Shown: positions 26,482 to 35,470, counted from the first letter of the stretch. The stretch is 64,000 nt of DNA from Enterococcus pallens ATCC BAA-351 (GCF_000407485.1 NZ_ASWD01000001.1:558001-622000); one strand, 5' to 3'. A program made the numbers and translations. Notes: generated by a model from the sequence alone, not told the origin.

Positions 26482-26694
26482 CTAATTTTTCTTCTTTCCA
26501 TAAGACAACAGGTAGCATAATGCACCGGTAATCGCCGCACAGGGATAAATCCATGAGAACCATCCGTTGGCGTGAACCATCAAATAGCTGTTGCCTAATA
26601 CTAAGCCAACTAGTTGTATCAGTACCAGCAGAAAACCGCCGACGATAAATAATACAAACCCAGCAATAATGATTTTTTCCATAAAATTTCGCAT
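26482..26694 (-). CDS. Small two-helix membrane protein after the TRAP permease
   Basis: A 70-residue protein starting MRNFMEKIIIAG with two hydrophobic segments (about residues 6-30 and 42-62). AGGAGGG lies 5 bases before the ATG at 26694, 10 bases after the permease stop. It is too short for a DctQ subunit (normally four helices), but its tight linkage suggests an accessory role in the transporter. Confidence 0.65.
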   Translation of the reverse strand: MRNFMEKIIIAGFVLFIVGGFLLVLIQLVGLVLGNSYLMVHANGWFSWIYPCAAITGALCYLLSYGKKKN

Positions 26695-26704
26695 CTTTAC
26701 CCTC

Positions 26705-28051
26705 CTAAACAAACAATGGCAAGTAGCCCATGGCGATCAACCAGCCAATTAAGGTGATTGGGACAACAAAATATTTGATCAATGGATAAAAAGTGGCTTC
26801 CGGTCGGCTGTCAGTCAAGCCGGCAGCAATAAAAATCGAACCCGATGCTGGTGGAGAAGCACCCTCGGTTGATGCAAACACTAAAATAGATACAACTGCA
26901 GCCAATGGCGGTACCCCAACGCTGGTCAAGCCAGTAAAAGCAATTAAGCCAATTGAAGTCAAGGTGGCTGTTGAAGATAATGGTCCAGCAACTAGAACTA
27001 CCAGCAGTCCAATCAGCAAGACCATAATCGGTTTCGCAAAGTTCATAGTGTCAAACAGCTGAACCAGCTCAGCCGCTAAGCCTAACTCGCCAAAGATTTC
27101 ACTGGCCGCAAAAGCAAACAGCAAAACGCCGCCGATATTTTTGTAATGCGGGAAAAGGGTATCCACTAAATAGGCTTTATTAGGAATATTTTTCTTTAGT
27201 TCTTTATGCCCTAAAATGAAAATAATCGTAATCATCAAAATTGGAATCCAAGTAAGCAGCGAGATGGCGCCCAATGCTTCCTCCATCCCAAAGTGAGCAC
27301 AAACCTTACGCATCGGACCAATCGTCAAGGTAATTGGAATAATCGCCCCTAGAAATACCAGCAGGGAACGGCCGTTTTGCGCAAAAGCTTGTCTAAATGA
27401 AGGTTTGCCTTCGGCGGGAAGTGCCTGAATATCTTCTTTGCGCATAAGCCAAGCGACTAGCCCCAAGCGATAAATCACCTGATAGATCCCTGAAACAAAT
27501 AATGCAATGTACAGCTGTCCCTCAGTGATCAATTGATTGATTTGAGCAAAGCCAAGCATAATAAACATTGAAGCACTCGGTGGGAACCCAGCGCCTAATC
27601 CACCATTACCAGCCAGCAAAGTCGCCACAATTTCTTTTTTCCAACCGGTCCGAATCATCCATTGAGCGGTAAAAGTACCCGAGGTTGCAGTATTAGCCGA
27701 ATTGGAGCCTGAGAGCATCCCTAAAACAGCGGATAAGGCAATATTAACGAATGCCGGCCCGCCGCGAAAATTCCCCAGCAAGGAATCGAAAATGATCAAA
27801 ATACCATTTAACAATCCAGATTCTTTAATCAAATAGCTCATCAAAACGAAAGCTAGTGAAGCAAACAGTACTTCGTTGGATAATGCTTTCAAAAAGCCGT
27901 ATGCCAACAGCTCAAAGAAGCGGCTGCCACCGAACAAAGCCACTACAATGAAGCCCAGAATCATCCCTTCCGCCATATTACGCTTCACGATGACTGCCCA
28001 AACCACGATTAATAGAATATAGACAATTAATGCCCCCACTGCATTCCCCAT
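26705..28051 (-). CDS. TRAP-transporter large permease (DctM-like)
   Basis: A 448-residue, very hydrophobic protein with about twelve helices. Features match the DctM/IT superfamily: LGMLSGSNSANTATSGTFTAQWM and GNGGLGAGFPPSASMFIM in the first half, and VAGPLSSTATLTSIGLIAF and ASTEGASPPASGSIFIAAGL in the second. No DctP binding protein or DctQ gene is adjacent. It is divergent from the PrpR-type activator, whose operator-like motif lies in the shared 85-base spacer. Likely substrates are small carboxylates. Confidence 0.8.
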   Translation of the reverse strand: MGNAVGALIVYILLIVVWAVIVKRNMAEGMILGFIVVALFGGSRFFELLAYGFLKALSNEVLFASLAFVLMSYLIKESGLLNGILIIFDSLLGNFRGGPAFVNIALSAVLGMLSGSNSANTATSGTFTAQWMIRTGWKKEIVATLLAGNGGLGAGFPPSASMFIMLGFAQINQLITEGQLYIALFVSGIYQVIYRLGLVAWLMRKEDIQALPAEGKPSFRQAFAQNGRSLLVFLGAIIPITLTIGPMRKVCAHFGMEEALGAISLLTWIPILMITIIFILGHKELKKNIPNKAYLVDTLFPHYKNIGGVLLFAFAASEIFGELGLAAELVQLFDTMNFAKPIMVLLIGLLVVLVAGPLSSTATLTSIGLIAFTGLTSVGVPPLAAVVSILVFASTEGASPPASGSIFIAAGLTDSRPEATFYPLIKYFVVPITLIGWLIAMGYLPLFV

Positions 28052-28086
28052 AATATAAACTCCTCAAAAAATATTTTATGTATGCC

Positions 28087-28121
28087 ATTTCATTTTGAAA
28101 CCCTCTAGTGTAAAATGAAAC
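28087..28121. promoter_or_regulatory. Operator/UAS motif of the PrpR-type activator, site 1
   Basis: ATTTCATTTTGAAAC (28087-28101) differs at one base from the 15-bp palindrome at 34563-34577, and an extra TGAAAC half-site lies at 28116-28121. It sits between the permease and the activator genes. A TGGCAT follows on the minus strand, but the -12 GC of a sigma-54 promoter is missing there. Confidence 0.55.
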
Positions 28122-28136
28122 CAACGAGGTGAAACG

Positions 28137-30008
28137 ATGAAAGATGAAAATATTGTAATTGTCTCGCCATCTGATAGCTTTTCTAATCAGGCGCTGCAGG
28201 TGATGAATGAAATGGGGCTTCATTTCCCCATTCTGCATGCTTCTGGCGAAGAATATTTTGATAAAATTCAACAGATGGTCGAAAATACGCCTGTTTACGC
28301 CATTATTACTCGTGGGTACAACGTTAAGTTCTTACGGGAAAAGCTCCCTGTCCCCATCGTGGATGTGCGTTATACCTTCGAAGATATTTATCATTCTTTC
28401 CAGCATGCACTGGAAATTTCCAACAAGGTAGCCTTCATTTCAACTGATGTAGCTCATGACCGGGCAAAAGTTTTCCAGGAAATGACTCAACAGCCGATGG
28501 TCATCCCAAAAGTAAACACCCTGCCGGATATTCCAATCGCCGTTCAAAGACTGATCGGTGAAGGCATCGAGGTGTTCATTGGTGGTCGAGCAACTGAGGA
28601 AGCAGCCTCTAATTTAGGAGCTCGTTCAGTTGATATTCTAGTTGAAGAAGGCTCAATTAAAACCGCTCTGACTGAGGCAATCCATTTGGTTCAGCTGGAA
28701 AAGGAAAAGCAGCGGAATCAATCCTTTATTGATGCCATTCTTGAAACCACCGAAAACGGTCTGATTGCCGTTTCGTTGGATGCAAGTGTTACTTTTATTA
28801 ATCAAAAGGCCCGCAGCTATTTTGGGGAGGAATTGAATAGGTTCATACATACATCCTTGATGAAGCTGATTCAGGAGTCTGCTGAATCCAATTATAACTT
28901 GATTAACCAGCTAGTGACAGCTAATTATCAGAATTTCATTTTGAATATTTCGCCAATTACCATTGAAGCCGAGACAATCGGTTACCTAGCCACTTTAGAA
29001 AAGCTGGATGAGCTTCAGGTTAAAGAAGGTGATGTCCGAACCAAGCTGTCGATAAAAATCAATGCCGCTAAACGCAGCTTTGAAGATTTAATCGGCTCCA
29101 GCACAGCGTTGCAGCAAACCATTCAAATGGCCAAAAAATACGCTTCTACCGAATCGGTTGTCCTGATTAATGGTGAGTCAGGAACCGGAAAAGAGCTGTT
29201 TGCTCAAAGTATTCACAACTGTTCGCCACGTAAATATGAACCCTTTATCGCCATCAACTGTGCGTCATTATCCGAAAGTGTCTTAGAAAGCGAACTGTTC
29301 GGATACGTAAAAGGCGCCTTTACCGGAGCCGCAACTGATGGTAAAGCTGGTTTGTTTGAGGCTGCTCACAAAGGAACGATCTTCTTAGACGAAATTGGTG
29401 AAATCTCTCTTAGCTTTCAAGCGAAGCTGTTGCGGGTCCTTCAGGAAAAAGAAATCACCCGGATCGGTGATACAAAATCTATCCCAGTAGATGTTCGCAT
29501 TATTTCTGCCACTAACCGTAATTTGGTTAAGATGGTGGAACAAGGCGATTTCCGGGAAGATTTGTATTATCGGCTGGATGTTTTAAATTTAAAAATCCCG
29601 CCTTTGCGCGATCGGCAATCGGATATCAAAGAGCTGGTTCTGCATTTTTTAAGCAAGGCGAATAAGCCGTTGAAGATTTCTTCTTCAGCCATTCAGCTGT
29701 TAACCACCTACGAGTTTCCAGGAAATATTCGACAATTGGAAAATATTGTCGAACGTCTGATTGTGTTATCTGACAATGCTGCGATTGATTACGAGCTGGT
29801 TCGATCGATTATCGTCAATGAGCCGCAGCTGAAAAAGCAAGCGGAAACCCATCAACCTGCTTCGACGACTTCGCTTCCAGAGGCTGAAAGAGAATTAATT
29901 GCCCGTACGTTGATTCGCTTCAACAACAACAAAACCTTAACCGCCAAGGAGCTGCAAATCAGCAAGTCAACCTTGTGGCGGAAGATTAAGCTTTATCAAT
30001 TAGAATAA
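28137..30008 (+). CDS. Sigma-54-dependent activator, PrpR family
   Basis: A 623-residue enhancer-binding protein. The N-terminal PrpR_N ligand domain (about residues 5-185) is followed by a PAS-like domain (about 195-300), an AAA+ domain with Walker A GESGTGKE, the sigma-54 contact loop GAFTGA, Walker B GTIFLDEIGE and an arginine finger region, and a C-terminal Fis-type HTH (LTAKELQISKSTLWRKI). PrpR_N domains sense small organic acids or their CoA/phosphate derivatives. GAGGTGA precedes the ATG. It should drive the -24/-12 promoter at 34494-34510. Confidence 0.93.
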   Translation: MKDENIVIVSPSDSFSNQALQVMNEMGLHFPILHASGEEYFDKIQQMVENTPVYAIITRGYNVKFLREKLPVPIVDVRYTFEDIYHSFQHALEISNKVAFISTDVAHDRAKVFQEMTQQPMVIPKVNTLPDIPIAVQRLIGEGIEVFIGGRATEEAASNLGARSVDILVEEGSIKTALTEAIHLVQLEKEKQRNQSFIDAILETTENGLIAVSLDASVTFINQKARSYFGEELNRFIHTSLMKLIQESAESNYNLINQLVTANYQNFILNISPITIEAETIGYLATLEKLDELQVKEGDVRTKLSIKINAAKRSFEDLIGSSTALQQTIQMAKKYASTESVVLINGESGTGKELFAQSIHNCSPRKYEPFIAINCASLSESVLESELFGYVKGAFTGAATDGKAGLFEAAHKGTIFLDEIGEISLSFQAKLLRVLQEKEITRIGDTKSIPVDVRIISATNRNLVKMVEQGDFREDLYYRLDVLNLKIPPLRDRQSDIKELVLHFLSKANKPLKISSSAIQLLTTYEFPGNIRQLENIVERLIVLSDNAAIDYELVRSIIVNEPQLKKQAETHQPASTTSLPEAERELIARTLIRFNNNKTLTAKELQISKSTLWRKIKLYQLE

Positions 30009-30011
30009 GGG

Positions 30012-30057
30012 AAAACTGAAACACAAATCTCAGTGATTCGTGTTTCAGTTTCTTTTT
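30012..30057 (+). terminator. Rho-independent terminator of the activator gene
   Basis: AAACTGAAACAC pairs exactly with GTGTTTCAGTTT, followed by C and TTTTT. Confidence 0.85.
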
Positions 30058-30139
30058 ATGCTTTATGAACGGTCAAGTTCTTCACTTTTTTCGCAGGCTG
30101 CAGTCAATGTTTGCTGCGTCCGGCTTGTTAAATTTTTCC

Positions 30140-30838
30140 TTAGAACTGGTACTCTTCGTCAATAACATCAATGCCTTTGGCTTCTAAGGTACGTTCAACC
30201 CAAGAGCGATCAGCTGTACCGCTGGAAGCAATTTTAACCTTGGCACCGTCAGCCGCTGCATTAGCTTCAGCTTTTTCAATCAAGTCGGCTGCGTCATTTT
30301 TAGAAATGACAATCACGCCATCTCGGTCGCCTAAGATGATATCGCCAGGCATTACCGCAATGTTGCCGATAGAAATCGGTGTATTAATTTCACCCGGACC
30401 TTCTTTGTAAGGGCCGCCTGGTGTTGAACCGGTTGCGTAAATCGGGCATTTTTCGTGAGCAATTACATCTAAGTCACGAATCGGTCCATCAATTACGATA
30501 CCTGCAACTTTTTTGAAGTCCGCCAAGTATTTGTACATAATCTCACCCATGATAGCACGAGAGCGGTCGCCTTCGTTGGAAAGGATAATCACATCGCCTT
30601 CTTGAGCAATATTCAATGCTTTGTGCAGCATTAAGTTGTCGCCAGCGCGCGCCTTAACGGTTAAGGCTACGCCGCACATGCGTTCTTCAGGTGAAGATTG
30701 CAATTTGATTTCTGGTGACAAAGCGGAAAGTCGTCCCATACAGTCAGCTACGTTGGCTGCTGGTAATTCTTTATAGCGTTCCACTAATTCCTTAGCAGGT
30801 AAGCTGCGTTTTAAATAGATGCGGTTTCCAATTGACAT
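30140..30838 (-). CDS. RraA-family aldolase/decarboxylase-like protein, copy 1
   Basis: A 232-residue RraA/HMG-aldolase fold. Conserved GDNLMLHKAL, DGPIRDLD (the Arg-Asp pair used by 4-hydroxy-4-methyl-2-oxoglutarate aldolases and oxaloacetate decarboxylases) and GDRDGVIVI are intact, so an enzyme is more likely than an RNase E inhibitor. The ATG at 30838 follows AGGAGG and lies inside the 3' end of the dehydrogenase gene (28-base overlap). It is the last gene of the sigma-54 operon and closely resembles copy 2 at 34766. Confidence 0.85.
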   Translation of the reverse strand: MSIGNRIYLKRSLPAKELVERYKELPAANVADCMGRLSALSPEIKLQSSPEERMCGVALTVKARAGDNLMLHKALNIAQEGDVIILSNEGDRSRAIMGEIMYKYLADFKKVAGIVIDGPIRDLDVIAHEKCPIYATGSTPGGPYKEGPGEINTPISIGNIAVMPGDIILGDRDGVIVISKNDAADLIEKAEANAAADGAKVKIASSGTADRSWVERTLEAKGIDVIDEEYQF

Positions 30839-31839
30839 GCTGGTTCCTCCTCTTTCAAATCCGTATAAATAGTTGCTGAATCCCAATCGATTGCTTTAAC
30901 TGGCCATGTTGGTTCTTTGCCTTCTGCCACTTCTACAATTCCCATTGCTGAATGCAAGGATGCACGATTAGTTGCTTCGACTGTAGCGGCTCCGATATGT
31001 GGCGCCACAACAACGTTATCCAAGTAAAGAATTGGGTTGTCTTGATCCATTGGCTCTTTTTGTAAAACATCCAAGCCAGCTGCGGCAATCACATTGTTTT
31101 TGCAGGCTTCGTATAATTCTTTTTCGTTCACCACCATACCACGAGCCGTGTTAATGAAGAAGGCGGTTGGTTTCATCATTTCGAATTGTTCTTTGCCGAC
31201 AAATTCTTTAGTCACTTTAGTTGTTGGACAATGCATTGATACAAAATCAGATTCCTTAAAAATGCGATTAATATCACGAACCACTTCCACGCCTTCTGGG
31301 AAATCTTTAGCAGGTTTGTATGGATCGTAAGCCAACACTTTCATATGGAAAGCATCACGACATTTTTCTGCTACACGAGAACCGATATTTCCGCAGCCGA
31401 TAATGCCGACTGTTTTGCCGTCTAATTCACACTTCGGTGTACGTAATTTTGCTTTGTAGTAATCTTCAATGAAGGTATCTTTCACTTTTGTAAAATTGCG
31501 TGAGCAGTAAAGCATGTAGAAGACTGCTGTTTCAGCAACAGAGGTTGAGTTAGCTGTTGGGCAGTACAATACTTGTACGCCATGATCTTTAGCTGCTTCT
31601 AAATCAACAGTATCAAAGCCTGCTCCGTGACGAACGATTACTTTTAAGCTATCTGCCGCCTCAAATACTTCGCGAGTAATTTTTGATAAGCGGACTACCA
31701 TTGCATCGATACCTTTGATGTCGCGAATAATATCCTCTGTTTCCATACCTGATCCCGTAACTAATTCATGTCCACGACTTTCTAAGTAGTCGCGACCCTC
31801 TTGCATAATTTCTTGTGGTAATAAAATTCTCCATCCCAT
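30811..31839 (-). CDS. D-isomer-specific 2-hydroxyacid dehydrogenase
   Basis: A 342-residue NAD-dependent dehydrogenase. The Rossmann motif GIIGCGNIGSRVAE (about residues 146-159) and the catalytic trio are visible: Arg in NTARGMVVN, Glu in LQKEPMDQDNP and His in APHIGAAT. It is SerA-like in length but lacks the ACT domain, so it is probably catabolic, interconverting a 2-hydroxyacid and a 2-oxoacid. That product would suit the co-transcribed RraA-family enzyme. AAGGAG precedes the ATG. Confidence 0.87.
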   Translation of the reverse strand: MGWRILLPQEIMQEGRDYLESRGHELVTGSGMETEDIIRDIKGIDAMVVRLSKITREVFEAADSLKVIVRHGAGFDTVDLEAAKDHGVQVLYCPTANSTSVAETAVFYMLYCSRNFTKVKDTFIEDYYKAKLRTPKCELDGKTVGIIGCGNIGSRVAEKCRDAFHMKVLAYDPYKPAKDFPEGVEVVRDINRIFKESDFVSMHCPTTKVTKEFVGKEQFEMMKPTAFFINTARGMVVNEKELYEACKNNVIAAAGLDVLQKEPMDQDNPILYLDNVVVAPHIGAATVEATNRASLHSAMGIVEVAEGKEPTWPVKAIDWDSATIYTDLKEEEPACQLETASI

Positions 31840-31852
31840 GTGTTCTCTCTCC

Positions 31853-33268
31853 TTACCAAATTCCTATTAATTTCCAATACGGTAGACCAATAACTGTGAA
31901 AATAATCAAAGCTACTCCTACCATAATTGTGCCGATTTTCCAAAATTCTTTTTGTGAAACATAATTTGAAGCAAAGGCGATTAAGCCGGCACCATTTCCA
32001 TAGTGCGTCAACCATGAACCATAGCTGGCAAAGAAAGCCAACAATAAAGTTAGAACCATCAAATCTGCTTGTGTTCCCATGGCAATTGCAAAGATTACCG
32101 GGAAGAAGGATGCCACGAAGGCGCTGTTGGATACGAAGAAGTAGCGCACCACCAAACTTACAAACAACAGAACATACGTTACAACTAATCCATTTACACT
32201 AGAAAGATCCAATATCTTATTTAACAAGTCAGCTAACCATGTGTAGAAGCCGGCATTCGCCAAGCCAGTCGCAACGCCGTAAAAGGCACCGTACCAAACG
32301 AAGATATTCCAAGCACCTTTAGCACCGATTACATCATTCCAATTTAAAATACCTGTTACTAATACTAAAGCTAAGAAGACAAAGCCGACATTTTGTGTGC
32401 CCAAAGCAACAAAAGTTAGTTTAGGTCCAAACATCCAGCCTAAAACAGCTAAGATAAAGATTACGAATAATTTCTTTTCAGCCGATGTTACCTTGCCCAT
32501 TTTTTGCAAGTTTTCTTTGGCTTGAATTTTAACATCAGTCAATTCAGTTAATTCTGGTTTATAAAGCTTGTACACCACAAACGGTCCAGCCAATAGCACT
32601 AAGCCTGCTGGTACGACTGCTGCCATAAACCAAGTTCCCCATGTTAAAGGAATATCCAACATTTCTAATGCTAAAGAAGCAGTAATTGCATTGGTTGCCA
32701 TCCCTGTTAGGAAAAGCGCTGAGGTACTTTGCGAAACAATATACGAAAGAATTGTTAAGTATCCACCTAATTTTCTTGGATTCTTATCAGGATAAGAATC
32801 AACACCTTCAGCGATATTACGGAAGATCGGATAAATGATGGTCGTCCGTGAACTGTTAGAACCGGTTGCTGGACTTAAGATTAAGTCAGTCAGCATCATC
32901 AAGTAACCCAACCCTAAAGTTGAATTCCCCGAACGTCCCAATAAAATGTAGGCCATCCGGCGACCCAAGCCGGTTTTAACGAAGGCCGTACAAACGATGG
33001 TTACCGTTGCCAAGAACCAAGCCATACTGTCGCCGTATCCTGACAGCAGCGTCGTCGGCTCCATGAACATCACGCCAAGACCAATAATAATCAAGGTAAT
33101 GACTGGCTCTGACATCGGCTTGATAATCAAGCCGGACAGTAAACCAAGATAAACTGCTACCAAGTGCCAAGTGTCTGCTTCTAATCCAGATGGAGCTGGA
33201 ATGTTCCAAAGAATCACTGGAATCGCCAGCACCACCGCTAGTTTTATAATTGTTTTCCTATTCAACAT
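31853..33268 (-). CDS. DASS/SLC13-family anion symporter
   Basis: A 471-residue carrier with about twelve helices. The SLC13-type first SNT-like motif appears as SPATGSNSSRTTIIYPIF and the second-half motif region as VRYFFVSNSAFVASFFPV. Members import di- or tricarboxylates with sodium, or exchange them (CitT type). It is co-transcribed with a hydroxyacid dehydrogenase and RraA enzyme, giving the sigma-54 operon its own carboxylate importer. GGGGGAAG lies upstream of the ATG. Confidence 0.87.
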   Translation of the reverse strand: MLNRKTIIKLAVVLAIPVILWNIPAPSGLEADTWHLVAVYLGLLSGLIIKPMSEPVITLIIIGLGVMFMEPTTLLSGYGDSMAWFLATVTIVCTAFVKTGLGRRMAYILLGRSGNSTLGLGYLMMLTDLILSPATGSNSSRTTIIYPIFRNIAEGVDSYPDKNPRKLGGYLTILSYIVSQSTSALFLTGMATNAITASLALEMLDIPLTWGTWFMAAVVPAGLVLLAGPFVVYKLYKPELTELTDVKIQAKENLQKMGKVTSAEKKLFVIFILAVLGWMFGPKLTFVALGTQNVGFVFLALVLVTGILNWNDVIGAKGAWNIFVWYGAFYGVATGLANAGFYTWLADLLNKILDLSSVNGLVVTYVLLFVSLVVRYFFVSNSAFVASFFPVIFAIAMGTQADLMVLTLLLAFFASYGSWLTHYGNGAGLIAFASNYVSQKEFWKIGTIMVGVALIIFTVIGLPYWKLIGIW

Positions 33269-33289
33269 CCTGTGCTTCCCCCTATTGGC

Positions 33290-34459
33290 CTAAAAATCAA
33301 TTTGTCTAAATACAACAACACCATTACGAACGGTCAACTGGTTTTTAAACAATTGTTTGCCGACCATAGTTTTGCCCACAGTATCTTCAAAGACAGTTTC
33401 TTTGTCGATAATTTTAAAGATGGAAACGTCTGCTGCAGCACCTGGAGCCAATGTTCCGATTTCACCTTCAAGTCCCATGATTTTAGCAGGTGTAGTAGTA
33501 ACAGCCTTCATGATATCTGCTAGTGACAAGCCCATGTTTAAGTATTTCGACATGATAAATGGCAAGTTTACTACTTTTGAAGGGTTGTAGCAGTTTTTGC
33601 ATGTGCAATCTGTACTGATAACATCTGGTAAGAAGCCATCTTCAATTGCTTTGTACGCTACATCGAAGTCAAAGTGAGCAACACCGTTCGATGAGTCGAA
33701 GATTACACCGCGTTCGCGAGCATCTTTGATTTTGTCTAGGACTTTGCCGTCTTTGTCTAAAGCGATGTTGCCAACACCATGATAAATGTGTGCGTAAATG
33801 TCGCCTGGTCGGAAGTATTCAGCTAACTCGCCGGCATCAATAACTGGATCAGTCGTATGCACACAGATTGGGCAGCCGATTTCTTCAGCAATTTTGATGG
33901 TTTCCAACAATGGCTCCATGTATAAGTTGCGATCTTCTAACAAATCTTTACTGAAGCGTAGTTTCAAGCCGATTAAGTTGTGTTTGTACTCTTCAAAGGT
34001 TTGAATAATTTTGTCGCGGTTAAAGTTCTTTGGATCGATATTTTCCAAGTAGCCTGTTGGTCCGCCACCTAAAGTAGCTAAGCCAACGTTTACTACGTTC
34101 AAGTAACTCTTAATACGGACAACACTTGGTGTGATGATTGAATTGTAGAAGCTGCGGTAATTCCCCCAACCGGCACTCCCTGCATCAACCACTGAAGTTA
34201 CCCCATTTGGCAAGAACGCTGAGTTAGGCTCCACACAGATTGGCGCGCCGTTGTAAAATACGTGCGCATGGAAATCAATCAGGCCTGGAAATACGTAACA
34301 GCCGCTAGCATCAATCACACGTTCTGCTGAAAGAGTTGCTTCATCTAATCCAGCTACATCAACAATCTTGTTGCCCTTGATTCCGATACTTTTCACTTCA
34401 TCGACATTGCTGCTGGTGTCGTAGACTCTCCCGTTTTTAATCAAAATATCTAGTTCCAT
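33290..34459 (-). CDS. Amidohydrolase/deacetylase family metallohydrolase
   Basis: A 389-residue dihydroorotase-like TIM-barrel hydrolase. The metal ligands are visible: HAH in GLIDFHAHVF, Lys in GLKLRFSK (probably carboxylated), His in CVHTTDP and AHIYHG, and Asp in ISTDCT. It resembles the EF0837-type enterococcal amidohydrolases, whose substrates are unsettled. The ATG at 34459 follows AAGGGGGA; the upstream extension would run through the sigma-54 promoter. It is the first gene of the operon and may open a cyclic amide or deacylate the imported compound. Confidence 0.87.
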   Translation of the reverse strand: MELDILIKNGRVYDTSSNVDEVKSIGIKGNKIVDVAGLDEATLSAERVIDASGCYVFPGLIDFHAHVFYNGAPICVEPNSAFLPNGVTSVVDAGSAGWGNYRSFYNSIITPSVVRIKSYLNVVNVGLATLGGGPTGYLENIDPKNFNRDKIIQTFEEYKHNLIGLKLRFSKDLLEDRNLYMEPLLETIKIAEEIGCPICVHTTDPVIDAGELAEYFRPGDIYAHIYHGVGNIALDKDGKVLDKIKDARERGVIFDSSNGVAHFDFDVAYKAIEDGFLPDVISTDCTCKNCYNPSKVVNLPFIMSKYLNMGLSLADIMKAVTTTPAKIMGLEGEIGTLAPGAAADVSIFKIIDKETVFEDTVGKTMVGKQLFKNQLTVRNGVVVFRQIDF

Positions 34460-34493
34460 TTTGAATCCCCCTTTTTTCTTATACTTTCTATAA

Positions 34494-34510
34494 AGCAAGT
34501 GGCGTGCCAA
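34494..34510 (-). promoter_or_regulatory. Sigma-54 (-24/-12) promoter
   Basis: The minus strand reads TTGGCACGCCACTTGCT, matching the consensus TTGGCAC-N5-TTGCT with the invariant GG and GC ten bases apart. It lies about 35 bases upstream of the amidohydrolase ATG and just below the operator palindrome. This is direct support for sigma-54 control by the PrpR-type activator. Confidence 0.88.
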
Positions 34511-34558
34511 CTTCTAATCATCAATAACAAGGGTTTTTGTAAGAGTTTCCAATTCATC

Positions 34559-34600
34559 TTTCGTTTCATTTTGAAACTATCGATTCTTTTTGAAACGAAA
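34559..34600. promoter_or_regulatory. Operator/UAS of the PrpR-type activator, site 2
   Basis: GTTTCA-TTT-TGAAAC (34563-34577) matches site 1 at 28087-28101 except for one base. It is nested in a wider inverted repeat, TTTCGTTTCA (34559-34568) and TGAAACGAAA (34591-34600). It lies 50-90 bases upstream of the sigma-54 promoter, in the spacer shared with the divergent RraA copy 2. Confidence 0.65.
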
Positions 34601-34765
34601 AATCTGTATCTTTTGTGATTAACTGATCTTTTTGAAAATTTTCATGATATTCCACGAAAATGCCGCACCAAAAGAATCTACACTACTTATTCTCATTCAG
34701 ATGAGCTGGGTGTAAAATAAGATATAGCGAATTTGTTACATGGTAAACAAAAAGGAGGAAATTTC

Positions 34766-35470
34766 ATGCCGATTGGAAACCGAGTCTATTTAAAAAGAAT
34801 TTTGCCAGACCCAGAGTTAGTTCTACGCTTCAGCAAATTGCCTACCGCTGATGTTGCTGACTGTATGTCGCGTACGTCTGCTCTGTCACCAGATATCCAG
34901 CTGCAGTCTTCGCCCGAAAACTATATGTGCGGTGCTGCTCTAACTGTTAAGGCCAGAGCCGGCGACAACCTGATGCTGCATCAAGCCATGCAACTGGCTC
35001 AGGAGGGAGACGTGATTATTCTTTCTAATGAAGGGGATCGTTCGCGTGCTCTTATGGGAGAAATGATGTATAAATATCTGGCTGATTTCAAAAAGGTGGC
35101 TGGTATTGTGATTGATGGTCCGATTCGTGATTTAGATGTGATCGCTCAGGAGAAATGTCCGATTTATGCAACGGGATCGACACCGCAAGCTTCTTATAAA
35201 GAGGGACCAGGGGAAGTCAATGTCCCCATTTCTGTTGGGAGTGTTGCTGTAATGCCTGGTGATATTGTTTTAGGTGACCGCGATGGCGTGATCATTATTC
35301 CTAAGAATGATGCCGCAGCTATCATCGACCAAGCCGAAGCTGTCACCGCCAATGATCGAATCAAAGTTCAGAAAGCCGCCGCTGGCGATATTGATCATGC
35401 TTGGCTAGCTAGTACAATGGAAGAAAAACAGGTAGAGTTTGTTGATGAGGCTTATTGGGAGGCCTTTTAA
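34766..35470 (+). CDS. RraA-family aldolase/decarboxylase-like protein, copy 2
   Basis: A 234-residue paralogue of the protein at 30140, with long identical stretches such as AGDNLMLH, YKYLADFKKVAGIVIDGP and GDRDGVI. The same catalytic Arg-Asp pair is present. AAAGGAGG lies 7 bases before the ATG at 34766. It is divergent from the sigma-54 operon and shares its regulatory spacer, but I see no -24/-12 element on this strand. The two copies may act on related substrates or form mixed trimers. Confidence 0.85.
   Translation: MPIGNRVYLKRILPDPELVLRFSKLPTADVADCMSRTSALSPDIQLQSSPENYMCGAALTVKARAGDNLMLHQAMQLAQEGDVIILSNEGDRSRALMGEMMYKYLADFKKVAGIVIDGPIRDLDVIAQEKCPIYATGSTPQASYKEGPGEVNVPISVGSVAVMPGDIVLGDRDGVIIIPKNDAAAIIDQAEAVTANDRIKVQKAAAGDIDHAWLASTMEEKQVEFVDEAYWEAF

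Noticed and set aside
26340-26540. Minus-strand frame of 66 codons
   Set aside because: It overlaps the small membrane protein gene and runs through two terminator hairpins.
28052-28086. Sigma-54 promoter for the TRAP-type permease
   Set aside because: A TGGCAT -24-like element exists, but the -12 GC at the required distance is missing.
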